Shown one piece after another: positions 17,401 through 26,694 of a stretch of 64,000 nucleotides of DNA. Origin of the DNA: Leptospiraceae bacterium (GTDB lineage: Bacteria > Spirochaetota > Leptospiria > Leptospirales > Leptospiraceae); NCBI GenBank assembly GCA_024233835.1, contig JACKPC010000002.1, positions 147,001 to 211,000 on the forward strand. Direction: 5' to 3'. A program made the position numbers and the translations under genes. The notes beneath the pieces were generated by a model that worked only from the letters and a program-made list of their open reading frames with translations, was not told the origin of the DNA and made no database searches. Every line of letters starts with the position of its first letter. The first letter of the stretch is position 1.

Positions 17401-19257
17401 TCACTCTATAAAGTTTAACGGAAAACGATACAAAACAGCTTTCGCTTCATTCGTATCGTCTTTTGCTATTATAAGAACTTTCGAATTTACTTCATCAATT
17501 AGAATTTTAGGACTTTTCCCTGATTTATCCCCTCGAAACAAAGAAATATCTTTATGAACACATTCGAAGGTTATCTGGTTACAGCGATAATATCCAATTC
17601 TATCATTATTAAAATAATTCCTTGTAGCTACGTGAATAGTCGAAGTATTCTTATCGATTATAATAGATGGCTCGTAACCAGAACCATAACCCTGCCCGGA
17701 GGATATATCAGTATAAGTACAATTCGTTCCGTCTAATTCACAGGAAATAAGGCTAACTTTTCTCTCATTATCATAATTCGTTGCAGCAATCAGTAGCTTC
17801 GAACGAATTTCATCTATAATAATCGAAGGAGTGCGTAAATATACATCGGAAATAATAGAATGCTTACAACCCGTTCCATCGAATTCACATTGAAATAAAC
17901 TCAATTTTCTGGTGGAATTCGAAGCATCTCTTGTTACCACCAATAATTTCAAATTCAGATAATCGAGTATGATAGTCGGTTCGTTCCCGGAACTACTGCC
18001 CTGCCCGGCTGATATATCTTTATATACACAGTTGTTTCCATCCAGATCACACCGAAATAGGGCCGGTCTATTAGAATTAGATCCATTTTGGGTAACCACA
18101 AGTAACTTATTATTTAATAAATCAATAGCTGTATCCGGATAATTGCCGGAACTACTGCCCTGCCCGGCTGATATATTTTTATATACACAGTTAGTTCCAT
18201 CCAAATTGCAATAAAACAGAGCCGGTTTTTTCAGGTTGGAACCATCCCTTGTTACCTGTAGCAATTTAGAATTATACACATTTATATTCGGATAATAGCC
18301 GGAACCACTTCCCCTTCCAACAGATATATCTTTGTATACGCAGTTTGTTCCATCTAAATTACAGCTGAACAGAGCCGGCCTGTCGAGATTTGAACCATCA
18401 CAGGTAGTAACTAACAAATTATTTTGCTCTATTTTTGCATCCAACTGACTTCCGGAATCATATCCCTGACCTGCTGATAAATCCCGATATTCAATATTAT
18501 TACTGATTACAGTAAATTCTTTTTGAACCGTATCACTTAAACTTGCTGACAAAGAAATTGTGGCAGCTTTATCGAACAAATACAACTCATTTTCAACAGC
18601 CTGAATTTCCAGGCTTTGAGCTATATTATAATTCTCAGGAGTAAACGTAAGTGTGGATACATTAGATTTTAATAATTTTTCATTATCCGAACTAATAGAG
18701 ACAGAAACATTTTCTCCGGGTTGTCTTGTCAACTTTACTGTAGCCTCTGTATTACTTCCTTCCTGCAAACTGCCGGTTTGAGTTTCAAAAACAATAATTT
18801 GTCGACTATTATCTAAAATTGTAATTGGAAAGCTTAATTCTTCAAACCAATCAGAGCTTATAGTAAGATTCACTTTTTCAGATATTACATTTTCATCTGA
18901 CTCTGCTCTTAAAACTACTTGTTGTTCGATATTTGCATTGTCTTCATTAAAAGATAGAGTAATTTCTGTAGTCTCATTTACTTTTAAATTAGGATTATCA
19001 CTTCGAACGATTAGCGTCTTTTGTTCTTTAATTTTTTCAGATATTCTAAAATTTAAAGTATAATTTTCTCCTTCTGTAATACTTATTGGTATTTCGGAAT
19101 ATACAATACTCGGTTTTGATTCATCAAGTGCTACATTTAGATCCACTCCATAAATTATACCAATAAAAGTATTCGGATCTCCTAAATTTTTAAAGTCTTT
19201 CTGACAATTAAATAGGATTATACCCAAACAAAATAAAATAAGTGATAGTGCTTTCAT
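17401..19257 (-). CDS. Lipoprotein with two Calx-beta-like domains and a seven-repeat propeller-like domain
   Basis: The start is set at ATG 19257 (GAGG 9 bases upstream), giving MKALSLILFCLGIILFNC with the lipid cysteine at 18. An alternative start at 19278 adds seven residues before the signal peptide. Residues 40-235 hold two Calx-beta-like units (SITEGENYTLNFRI...LSFNEDNAN and GSLQEGSNTEATVKL...LTFTPENYN). Seven tandem repeats of about 50 residues follow, with consensus DISAGQGxxSGxxPxIxID, KLLVVTxNxxN and LFxCxLDGTNC. The last repeat lacks the Cys and ends the protein, as expected when a seven-bladed propeller closes. Secreted or surface-attached; the ligand is unknown. Its paralogue lies immediately upstream. 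Confidence 0.8.
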   Translation of the reverse strand: MKALSLILFCLGIILFNCQKDFKNLGDPNTFIGIIYGVDLNVALDESKPSIVYSEIPISITEGENYTLNFRISEKIKEQKTLIVRSDNPNLKVNETTEITLSFNEDNANIEQQVVLRAESDENVISEKVNLTISSDWFEELSFPITILDNSRQIIVFETQTGSLQEGSNTEATVKLTRQPGENVSVSISSDNEKLLKSNVSTLTFTPENYNIAQSLEIQAVENELYLFDKAATISLSASLSDTVQKEFTVISNNIEYRDLSAGQGYDSGSQLDAKIEQNNLLVTTCDGSNLDRPALFSCNLDGTNCVYKDISVGRGSGSGYYPNINVYNSKLLQVTRDGSNLKKPALFYCNLDGTNCVYKNISAGQGSSSGNYPDTAIDLLNNKLLVVTQNGSNSNRPALFRCDLDGNNCVYKDISAGQGSSSGNEPTIILDYLNLKLLVVTRDASNSTRKLSLFQCEFDGTGCKHSIISDVYLRTPSIIIDEIRSKLLIAATNYDNERKVSLISCELDGTNCTYTDISSGQGYGSGYEPSIIIDKNTSTIHVATRNYFNNDRIGYYRCNQITFECVHKDISLFRGDKSGKSPKILIDEVNSKVLIIAKDDTNEAKAVLYRFPLNFIE

Positions 19258-19261
19258 AGGA

Positions 19262-21190
19262 TTAGTCCTCATATCCAATAGGCAATCGAAACAAACCCGG
19301 TCTGGCTGAATTAGCTGTATTCCGGGTAACCGTTAAGAGCTTTCCATTTACTGTATCAATCACCATAGATGGGCTATTTCCGGACTCAATTCCCTGCCCG
19401 GCTGATATATCTTTATATTTACAATCAGAGCCATCTACTATATTCAGATTACAGCGAAACAGACTTAATTTAAAAAAATTATACTCATCCTCTGTTACAA
19501 TAAAAATTTTGCTATTCTTTTCATCGATTGTAATTCTGGCATTTCTACCCACAACTCCCAGGTCACCCGCAACATTGATGTGCAAACAATCAGAACCATC
19601 AACCGTATTTAATTTGCATCGAAACAATCCGGGTTTTCTCGAATTAGCTATATTCAGAGATACAACCAACAAATTCTGATTTGTTTTATCAACCACAATT
19701 CGGGGGGTCCAGCCGGAATCGCTTCCCTGCCCTGCCGATATGTCTATATGCTGACAATCAGAACCATTTACAGTATCTACATTACAACGAAATAAACCGG
19801 GTTTAGCTGAATTAAACAAATTTCCTGCCACAACTAAAACCTTAGCATTTATTTCATCTATAGCTATATGCGGATCTCAACCGGAATTATTTCCCTGTCC
19901 TGCCGATATGTCTATATGCTGACAATCAGAACCATCTACCGTATTTAAATTGCATCGATACAGACTAAGTTTATAGCCATTTGTAATGTTTTGAGTAGCC
20001 ACTAAAAATTTTCCATTGGCTTTGTCTATGTCTATCACAGGGGTCATTCCCGAACTCTCCGGCTGTCCTGCCGATATATCAATATACTGACAATCAGAGC
20101 CATCTACAGTAGTCAAATTGCAACGAACCATACTTAATTTGGATAAATTTGATTTATTGGTTGCGACAACCAATAGCTTTTGATTTTTTTCATCGATAGC
20201 CATAGCAGGATACCTGAGAGAATTACTTCCCTGTCCGGCGGATATATCAATATGCTGACAATCAGAGCCATCTACAGTAGTCAAATTGCAACGAAATAAA
20301 CCAAGTTTATAATCATTAGCCCAGTTAAAAACAGAAACCAGTACTTTAGAATGAATCTTATCAATGGCTATACTGGGTGTATATCCCGATTTAACCCCCT
20401 GCCCGGCTGAAATATCAATATATTCTAAATTAGGAATTACACTAAAAGTTTTAATAACCGAAAGTATATTAGATTTAAATTCAATACTTAAATCCTTACT
20501 TAAATAATCCATTTTTTCTAATATAGAAATATCTATATTTTGCTCTATATTGTAATTTTCAGGTGTAAAGATTAAGGGCTCTGCACTATACTGCAATAAA
20601 TCAATATTGTTGGATACAGGTTGAATAGAAATATTTTGATTCGGCTGCTTGGCCAATTTTACTTTATAAGAAATAGAACTTCCCCTTTCAAAGCTGGGAT
20701 TCTCCGGATATGCGGATACGAGGATGGACTGGGAATCTTTATCCTTATTTGTTACGATTAATTGAATCCTCGAATGCCAGTTCGAATCAAAACTAATATT
20801 TGTTTCTTCGGAAACCAGATTTTCATCCACTTCTGCTTTAACACTCAAGATTTGTTCCTCTCTGGAGTTCTGAGGAGTAAAAGTAAGTGTTACAGAAGGA
20901 TTCCCATTAATCGATATAGCAGGATTATCACTTTTAACGATAACTTGCTTGGTACCGATAGAAGCTTTTGAAAGTTTAACTTTAAAATCTACAGTTTCTC
21001 CCTCCTTAATGGAATTCTGCTGATTAGAAATCTCTATATAAGGTATATTTCCAAAAAGTTCAGAAAAATCATATCCATATAATAGACCGTACATAGTTTC
21101 CGGATCACCTCGATTATAATAATTTGGGTAGCACTGTAAAATAAGACCCAAAATTAAAATGGGAAAAAGGGATATAAGTTTTCTACACAT
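19262..21190 (-). pseudogene. Paralogous propeller lipoprotein interrupted by an in-frame TGA
   Basis: One continuous frame runs from ATG 21190 to 19262, broken only by TGA at 19877-19879. Upstream of it are a lipoprotein signal (LISLFPILILGLILQC), two Calx-beta-like domains and repeats 1-3 plus the start of repeat 4 (ISAGQGNNSG). Downstream the same frame continues DPHIAIDEINAKVLVV and completes repeats 4-7, ending LFRLPIGYED. The stop sits where repeat 5 has a tryptophan (SGWTP), so a single TGG-to-TGA change explains it. Without it the protein would be about 642 residues, matching the intact 618-residue paralogue. Recent nonsense mutation, sequence error or readthrough are all possible. 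Five bases separate its end from the next gene. Confidence 0.75.
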
Positions 21191-21321
21191 AACAAAATGT
21201 CCATATTTGTATATACTCCAAAAATGAAAACCAATGTAAATTTTTGCAAGAAATATTTTTTTATTTAATTTACAGTATACCCTCCGGAAAGAAAAATGCG
21301 TTATTAGAAGTGTTTTTATTC

Positions 21322-22263
21322 ATGAAGAATTATCTATTAGTTTTATTAATTTTCTTGCTTATTTCATCAGGAAATCTGTATTCAAAAGCAGAAACCTATT
21401 CTCTAGCAATAGTTCCTTTTCACTCGGGTACAGAAATCTCTAAAAAGCAAAGTGAAGAAATTTCAAATCTAATTCGAAAAAAGTTAAAGCCCCTGTATAA
21501 ACTTACATCCAAAAATCTCATTCAAAAAACCTATAAAGAACACCCTCAAGAACTACTGGGTTGCATTGGAGCGGAATGTGCTCTTAAAGTAGCCAAACTA
21601 ACAAATTCAGATAAAGCTCTTTTTGCAAATATCTACAAAATAGAACAGGGTTCCGTAGTTAAAATTATTATTATGGATCATAAAACAGGATATATAGAAT
21701 TTTCTGATGAAATCATCATTAAAAAAGATGCGGATATTAAAAAAAATGTTGAAAAATTTTCTCAAAATGTCCAATCCCATCTATATGGAGTACCCTGGAA
21801 ACACGACGAATCCAGATTTCCTTACATCTGGCGTTCTTCTTTATTTCCGGGATACGGTCAATGGCATGAAGGAAATAGTTTTAAAGCCAAAATTTTTGCC
21901 GTAACAGGTGCTATACTATTAACCAATTACTATCTATCAAATAGGGCCTATATTCACGCAGGTGAAAAATATGCAACCGCCATTACAATTCCCTATACGA
22001 TGAATGAAAATGCCCTGGCCATCAATGCTTTGACTTTATCACCCTTAAAATCCGATTTGAAAAAAAAAGAACAATACATGTTACAATCAGCCTATGTATT
22101 GGGATTATTCTGGATAGGAAATATACTGGATGCAGCATTTTTTAAATATTCAGCTTCTGATAGAGTGAACTTTTCTATCTATTATAATCGGACAATGAAT
22201 TCTATGGGTATTAAAAATAGTATTTCAGAAAACTTTAAATTTACTTTTTTACATCATTTTTGA
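21322..22263 (+). CDS. Exported DUF5683-like protein, partner of the caspase-fold gene
   Basis: The start is taken at ATG 21322 (MKNYLLVLLIFLLISSGNLYS), which places a signal peptide first; an in-frame TTG at 21244 would add 26 residues before it. After the signal comes a domain with LAIVPFHSGTEISKKQSEEI and CIGAECALKVAKLTNSDKAL, the pattern of proteins that compute on envelope components. A C-terminal membrane domain with SLFPGYGQWHEGNSFKAKIF resembles DUF5683, a small-residue helical hairpin family. It ends 15 bases before the caspase-like gene and is likely co-transcribed with it. Function unknown. Confidence 0.65.
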   Translation: MKNYLLVLLIFLLISSGNLYSKAETYSLAIVPFHSGTEISKKQSEEISNLIRKKLKPLYKLTSKNLIQKTYKEHPQELLGCIGAECALKVAKLTNSDKALFANIYKIEQGSVVKIIIMDHKTGYIEFSDEIIIKKDADIKKNVEKFSQNVQSHLYGVPWKHDESRFPYIWRSSLFPGYGQWHEGNSFKAKIFAVTGAILLTNYYLSNRAYIHAGEKYATAITIPYTMNENALAINALTLSPLKSDLKKKEQYMLQSAYVLGLFWIGNILDAAFFKYSASDRVNFSIYYNRTMNSMGIKNSISENFKFTFLHHF

Positions 22264-22278
22264 ACGAGGGATATTTAA

Positions 22279-24783
22279 ATGAAAAGATACATTATATTAT
22301 TCTTTTATATTTGCAGTCTAAGCTTTCTATACGGAAAGGACCAGGAAATATTAGAGTTTCGAGCTAAAGGCATCGGCATGGCCGAAAGATTGGAATTGGA
22401 TGAATGGAAAAACTCCAGAAGAATTGCTTTGATTATCGGTGTTAATGAATACAAATCTCTTGCCCATCTTTTTTTTGCTAATAATGATTCTCTCAAGATG
22501 AAATTGGCATTAGAACAGGTAGGTAAATTCAATGAGATTATTCTAATGAACGACGAAACCGGAAAAGAAAACCCAAAATTGCTTCCAACAAAGAAAAACA
22601 TAGTAAGCACTTATAATCGAATCATAAAAGAAAAACCCGATCTACTCTTATTCTATTTTTCCGGACACGGCTTTATGGCTCAGAATGGAGAAAATGTTAT
22701 AGCTCCAATTAACGCAATCTATGATTCCAAAGAAATAAAAAATGCTATCAGTATTTCTCAGCTTGCCAAAGAAGCAAAAAAAGTTCCAAAGGCTATGTTC
22801 TTTATAGATGCCTGTCGTGAGAAAATTGTAGAAGGAAGAAAAAGTCTCAGCGGAAAGATTTTTGGAAATTTTCCCGATGAAGTATTAAATGCAAAAGGAG
22901 TAGCCATTATGATGAGCACAAAACCCGGTGGCTATTCTTACGAAGTAAGAGATTTAGGAGGAGGTTTATTCACTTATTATTTAGTGAAAGGAATCAGCGG
23001 TGGCGTCCAGGACTTAGGTCCTGAATATGTTACTTTTGATGCCTTAAAAACCTATACCGAACAGAATATTAGAAACTACGCAAAAAATCTAAAAGGGAAA
23101 GAACAGGTACCTTATACCGCAGGTGACTATACCGGGAATTTTTTAATTGCAGTAGGAAGACCGGACAAAGATATACACAGTGAAATTGTAAAATATCAAA
23201 ATGATAATAAAGTTATAAGATATTCCCGCATCCTCTTTGATACTTATAATCGCAGACTCAGTCAGAACTTCTTTACTTACGGTTCAGGTAAAAAATACTT
23301 GCTTTCCGATTTGAATGGTGTTTCGCGCATGAGTTATGAATACGGAGAAAACAAGTTTCTGGCTAAGCAGTTTAATACAAAAGGTGATTTGGTTTTTACT
23401 TATGGTGTAATTCCTTTTGAAAATAATACTTATGAAATAAGAATATTTGATAATAATAAATCGATAGAACATTTTTATGATAAAAACACGGTTCGTCTCA
23501 AGGAATATACTGAAAATAACAAGAAAGTTAAAACAATATATAAGCATATAGAGATAAAACAAGAAAAAGAATATACCTTAAAAATAGAAACATTTAAAGA
23601 TTCTTCCGGGAAAATTACTACAAGCCAGGAAGGAATTTCTATTATAGAAATGAAATATAATCCCTCTGACTTCTTAATGCGCAAAGAGTTTTATAATGCA
23701 AACCATAAACCTATTGAAAACTCTAAAGGAATCGCAAAATATATTTATGAATATAATGCATTTGGAAAAAAAATATCGGAACAGTACCTGGATGCGAGAG
23801 GCAAACCAGCTCGAAACAAATTCGGAATTTCCAAATATGAATATTTATATGATGATAATGGAAATAAACTAATAGAAGCATTTTATAACGAAGAAGGAAA
23901 ACCTGTAGAAAAATATGGGGTAGCGAAAATTACTTATAAATATAATAGTAAAAATAAACCTCTTGAAATCAGGTACCTTGATATAAACGGTGAGTTAAAG
24001 GAAAATGGTGCAGGAGTTGCCCTGGTAAACTATGTATATACAAACAATAAAGAAACTATAGAATACAGGAACAAAAATCAGGAACTTCTTCCCTATGGGA
24101 TCGCTCAAAAAAATATTGAATATGACGAATCCGGAAATATTTTAGAACAGGAATATAAAAATTCAGCCGGAAAACTGATTAACGAACCCTATTATGGTAT
24201 TGCGAGAATTGTTTATCGATACAACGAAAAAAAGCAAAAGCTCAGAGAGATTTACTATAATAGTGAGAATTACCAATCAAATAATATTTACGGGATTTCT
24301 GAGATAGACTTTGTTTACAATACAAACGGACAAGTACAAAAAAAGATAAACAAAAACAAAAGAGGAAATACAGTAAATGATATTAATAATATTGCTTTTA
24401 TAGAATATACTTATGATGATAATAGCAGGGTAATCAAAGAAGAATCGTTTAGTGCTGATAATAAATTAAAAGATAACGAGTTTGGAATCGCTAAAATATT
24501 ATTCACCTATGATACAGATTCTAACTTGGTAGCTAAAGAGTTTTTTAACTCCAAAAATATTTCGATTAATGATCCTGAAGGTATTGCAAAATACAAATAT
24601 TCTTATGACAACGCAGGTAGATTAACCCTTGAAGAACATATAACAGATAAAGATATTCTTTTACAGGCTAAATACTTTTCCTATATTCAAGTTCCGGGTT
24701 CCGACAAAATAATCAAATTAAGCCTGGATAAATTTTACCGTCCTGTAAAATATCAATTTTTATCAAAAAGAAAGAGGAAATAA
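22279..24783 (+). CDS. Exported caspase-fold (peptidase C14-like) protein with about eleven YD-like tandem repeats
   Basis: An 834-residue protein with a signal peptide (IILFFYICSLSFLYG). Residues 45-300 form a caspase/metacaspase-like domain: RRIALIIGVNEYKSL, catalytic His130 in YFSGHGF, and catalytic Cys179 in FFIDACRE, so the dyad is intact. From about residue 455 to 820 some eleven repeats of 28-33 residues follow, of the form GIAKYxYxYDxxGNxxExxYxNxxGKPxxN, resembling MORN/YD-type repeats. The signal peptide would place the protease outside the cytoplasm. The ribosome binding site is GAGGGA. It ends in a 10-bp hairpin terminator. The peptidase fold is confident; activity and target are unknown. 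Confidence 0.78.
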   Translation: MKRYIILFFYICSLSFLYGKDQEILEFRAKGIGMAERLELDEWKNSRRIALIIGVNEYKSLAHLFFANNDSLKMKLALEQVGKFNEIILMNDETGKENPKLLPTKKNIVSTYNRIIKEKPDLLLFYFSGHGFMAQNGENVIAPINAIYDSKEIKNAISISQLAKEAKKVPKAMFFIDACREKIVEGRKSLSGKIFGNFPDEVLNAKGVAIMMSTKPGGYSYEVRDLGGGLFTYYLVKGISGGVQDLGPEYVTFDALKTYTEQNIRNYAKNLKGKEQVPYTAGDYTGNFLIAVGRPDKDIHSEIVKYQNDNKVIRYSRILFDTYNRRLSQNFFTYGSGKKYLLSDLNGVSRMSYEYGENKFLAKQFNTKGDLVFTYGVIPFENNTYEIRIFDNNKSIEHFYDKNTVRLKEYTENNKKVKTIYKHIEIKQEKEYTLKIETFKDSSGKITTSQEGISIIEMKYNPSDFLMRKEFYNANHKPIENSKGIAKYIYEYNAFGKKISEQYLDARGKPARNKFGISKYEYLYDDNGNKLIEAFYNEEGKPVEKYGVAKITYKYNSKNKPLEIRYLDINGELKENGAGVALVNYVYTNNKETIEYRNKNQELLPYGIAQKNIEYDESGNILEQEYKNSAGKLINEPYYGIARIVYRYNEKKQKLREIYYNSENYQSNNIYGISEIDFVYNTNGQVQKKINKNKRGNTVNDINNIAFIEYTYDDNSRVIKEESFSADNKLKDNEFGIAKILFTYDTDSNLVAKEFFNSKNISINDPEGIAKYKYSYDNAGRLTLEEHITDKDILLQAKYFSYIQVPGSDKIIKLSLDKFYRPVKYQFLSKRKRK

Positions 24784-24808
24784 AAGTGTCTTTCATAGGA
24801 CACTTTTA
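24781..24808 (+). terminator. Terminator of the caspase-like gene
   Basis: A perfect 10-bp stem (24781-24790 with 24799-24808) with an 8-base loop starts at the stop codon itself; the right arm ends in TTTTA. It probably terminates the two-gene unit. Confidence 0.65.
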
Positions 24809-24836
24809 ATAAACACCTTTATTGTTTAAAAGAACT

Positions 24837-24885
24837 ATCTATTTATTTCCTTAGAATCACTAAGGACAGTAAATAGATGTTTTTT
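24837..24885 (+). terminator. Second hairpin with T-run between converging genes
   Basis: An imperfect stem of about 18 bp (24837-24854 with 24860-24878) and a 5-base loop is followed by a run of six T on the plus strand. It backs up the preceding hairpin and may also slow minus-strand transcription of the SDR gene. Confidence 0.5.
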
Positions 24886-24888
24886 ATA

Positions 24889-25761
24889 TTAAAAAGGGAA
24901 GCTAACTCCTGTTATTTTCTTTGCCCAATCCCATAATTTGGCATTGCGTTCTTCGTCGAATGCCACTGAATCTATTTTGGCTAAAGCAGGCTTGCCCTTC
25001 TGCTCATTAGGTCCATCGGGACCCCAATACTGTCCTCCCTTTGCATCAGTTCGTAAACAAGCAGCCAAAGTTGGTTCAGCTCCCTGTTTAGCCGTCATTA
25101 ATTCAAGTGAGTCAAGCATACTTTTTTCCATATATTTTTGCAAGTCGGTCTTACTAAAACCAGGATGTGCAGCAAGCGACATGGTTTGATAGCCATGATT
25201 TTTTAGTCTTTTATGAAACTCAAGAGTAAAAACTAAGTCCGCCAATTTGCTTTGTCCATATTCTCTCCAACTATTATATGGCTTCTCTAATTTAAAATTA
25301 TCGAAATCAATTACAGCGCCTCGATGAGCGATGCTACTTAAAGTTACTACTCGAGAGCCAATGCTTGATTCTAATAGATGAAACAGATGGCCGGTTAAGG
25401 CAAAATGACCGAGAAAATTAACTCCAAACTGTAGTTCAAAACCATCTTCACTTTTCGATGGAGGTGGAATCATAACTCCTGCATTGTTAATCAGTAAATC
25501 TAATCTTGATTCGGCCTTAATAAACTTATCTGCAAATTCTTTTACTGCATTCAAACTCGCCAGGTTTAGATGAGTATAAACCAATTCCCCGACCCCGGCA
25601 CCTGATGAATCTTTTATTCTTTTGATAGCATCCAGGCCTTTTTCTTCGCTTCGGCATGCAAGATATACTTTTGCTCCCTTTTGATATAAACCTAATGCAG
25701 TCTCAAAACCTAAGCCAGTATTTGCACCTGTAACGATAGCAATTTTTCCTTTTAATTCCAT
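24889..25761 (-). CDS. Short-chain dehydrogenase/reductase
   Basis: A 290-residue SDR oxidoreductase. The cofactor motif TGANTGLG is at residues 11-18, the structural NNAG motif is present (LINNAGVMIPP), and the catalytic Ser and YxxxK appear in TLSSIAHRG and YGQSK. CRSEEKGLDAI after strand beta2, with a basic Arg, suggests NADP(H) preference. The order and length match the retinol-dehydrogenase/WW-oxidoreductase-like group often annotated as oxidoreductase. The C-terminal KGGQYWGPDG is also typical. It stands alone. Substrate not predictable. Confidence 0.88.
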   Translation of the reverse strand: MELKGKIAIVTGANTGLGFETALGLYQKGAKVYLACRSEEKGLDAIKRIKDSSGAGVGELVYTHLNLASLNAVKEFADKFIKAESRLDLLINNAGVMIPPPSKSEDGFELQFGVNFLGHFALTGHLFHLLESSIGSRVVTLSSIAHRGAVIDFDNFKLEKPYNSWREYGQSKLADLVFTLEFHKRLKNHGYQTMSLAAHPGFSKTDLQKYMEKSMLDSLELMTAKQGAEPTLAACLRTDAKGGQYWGPDGPNEQKGKPALAKIDSVAFDEERNAKLWDWAKKITGVSFPF

Positions 25762-25810
25762 AAGGTTTCTTTTTAATCATTCATTACAGATGATGTCAAG
25801 TTCAATTTTT

Positions 25811-25897
25811 TATCTTTCTTTTTGGATATTACTTACAGCGTGTCTTAAAATAGGCTTATCTATTAAAGAAAAGCAAATCAGCATTGGAATTAACTAT
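25811..25897. repeat. Short dispersed repeat, copy A
   Basis: About 87 bases nearly identical to 27588-27674, and over its first 66 bases to 31894-31959. The last 25 bases match the 3' region of the phosphatase gene at 32071 onward, so copies A and B share one deletion junction at a CAA. The remaining intergenic sequence between 25762 and 25970 shows nothing else recognisable. Confidence 0.7.
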
Positions 25898-25970
25898 TTT
25901 TTATAGGTAATGTTAAGTTTCTTTTGATGAATTTTTCAGGAATTTTAGTTTATGTAAATATACTTATACT

Positions 25971-26630
25971 CTAATTTTCATACATGTTTGCTACAAGTTC
26001 TTTTGCTAATACATCAGTTGCGAGCTTCCAGGTTTTACGAATTAATTCAGGATTTGTAATTAACTCTTCCGGTTTTTCAGGAGGAACGGGATTATTAATG
26101 GTCAACAGACTTTCCGAATCCTGCCAGATGAGTTCTTTGCTCTTACCTTCCATTGATACTTTTAATCTTAATATGGGAACTACCGTAGAATGTAAAGAAC
26201 TCGGAATCGAATATCCATATTGGAGAATTTCTATATTTATAAATGCATCTACAGTTTCTTCTGAATCTGTAACTTCTATATTGCCGGCTTTATTCAACTC
26301 AGTTTTTAAAGCTTCTTTGGAAATTTCCTCAATTAAAATTCCATTTTTCGTTGCAATAAAAGAAATTGCATGCCCTTCTCCTTTAGACAATTCTGCTGTA
26401 ACCGGACCCTGTAATACACCAGTAAATGCTCCAATAAGACTCGGACCATGGTAATACATATTTTTTGCTGCATTTCCTTTCGTTATAGAAGATATTACAG
26501 CTTTTTTAATACGTGATTTATTCTCATGGGAAATTTTATGAGTTGAAATACATGAATGAAAAATGAGGGAAAGAATAAATAAACTAAAAATAGAGATGAG
26601 AGATGAGAGATGAGAGATGAGAGTTTTCAT
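25971..26630 (-). CDS. Lipoprotein with a heptamer repeat tract in its signal peptide
   Basis: A 219-residue predicted lipoprotein. The ATG at 26630 is chosen over an in-frame upstream ATG at 26654 because AAGGA lies 8-9 bases before it. The signal peptide MKTLISHLSSLISIFSLF continues to a lipobox FHSC. Codons 4 to 13 are built from four exact copies of a 7-base unit, so loss or gain of a unit changes the frame of all that follows. The mature part has no motif that I recognise; ISKEALKTELNKAG and DAFINIEILQYGY suggest a small alpha/beta fold as in outer-membrane-assembly-type lipoproteins. Followed at a distance by the repeat copy A. Confidence 0.75.
   Translation of the reverse strand: MKTLISHLSSLISIFSLFILSLIFHSCISTHKISHENKSRIKKAVISSITKGNAAKNMYYHGPSLIGAFTGVLQGPVTAELSKGEGHAISFIATKNGILIEEISKEALKTELNKAGNIEVTDSEETVDAFINIEILQYGYSIPSSLHSTVVPILRLKVSMEGKSKELIWQDSESLLTINNPVPPEKPEELITNPELIRKTWKLATDVLAKELVANMYEN
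26592..26623. repeat. Heptanucleotide tandem tract inside a signal-peptide coding region
   Basis: Four exact tandem copies of AGAGATG plus four more bases (plus-strand reading). The unit length is not a multiple of three, and none of the three frames through the tract contains a stop, so slippage would toggle the lipoprotein reading frame. Confidence 0.85.
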
Positions 26631-26694
26631 TTTCGGTTCCTTTTGGCTTTTCACCTATTTTACACCTGCGTCATAAAATAATCAAGTCCTTTTT

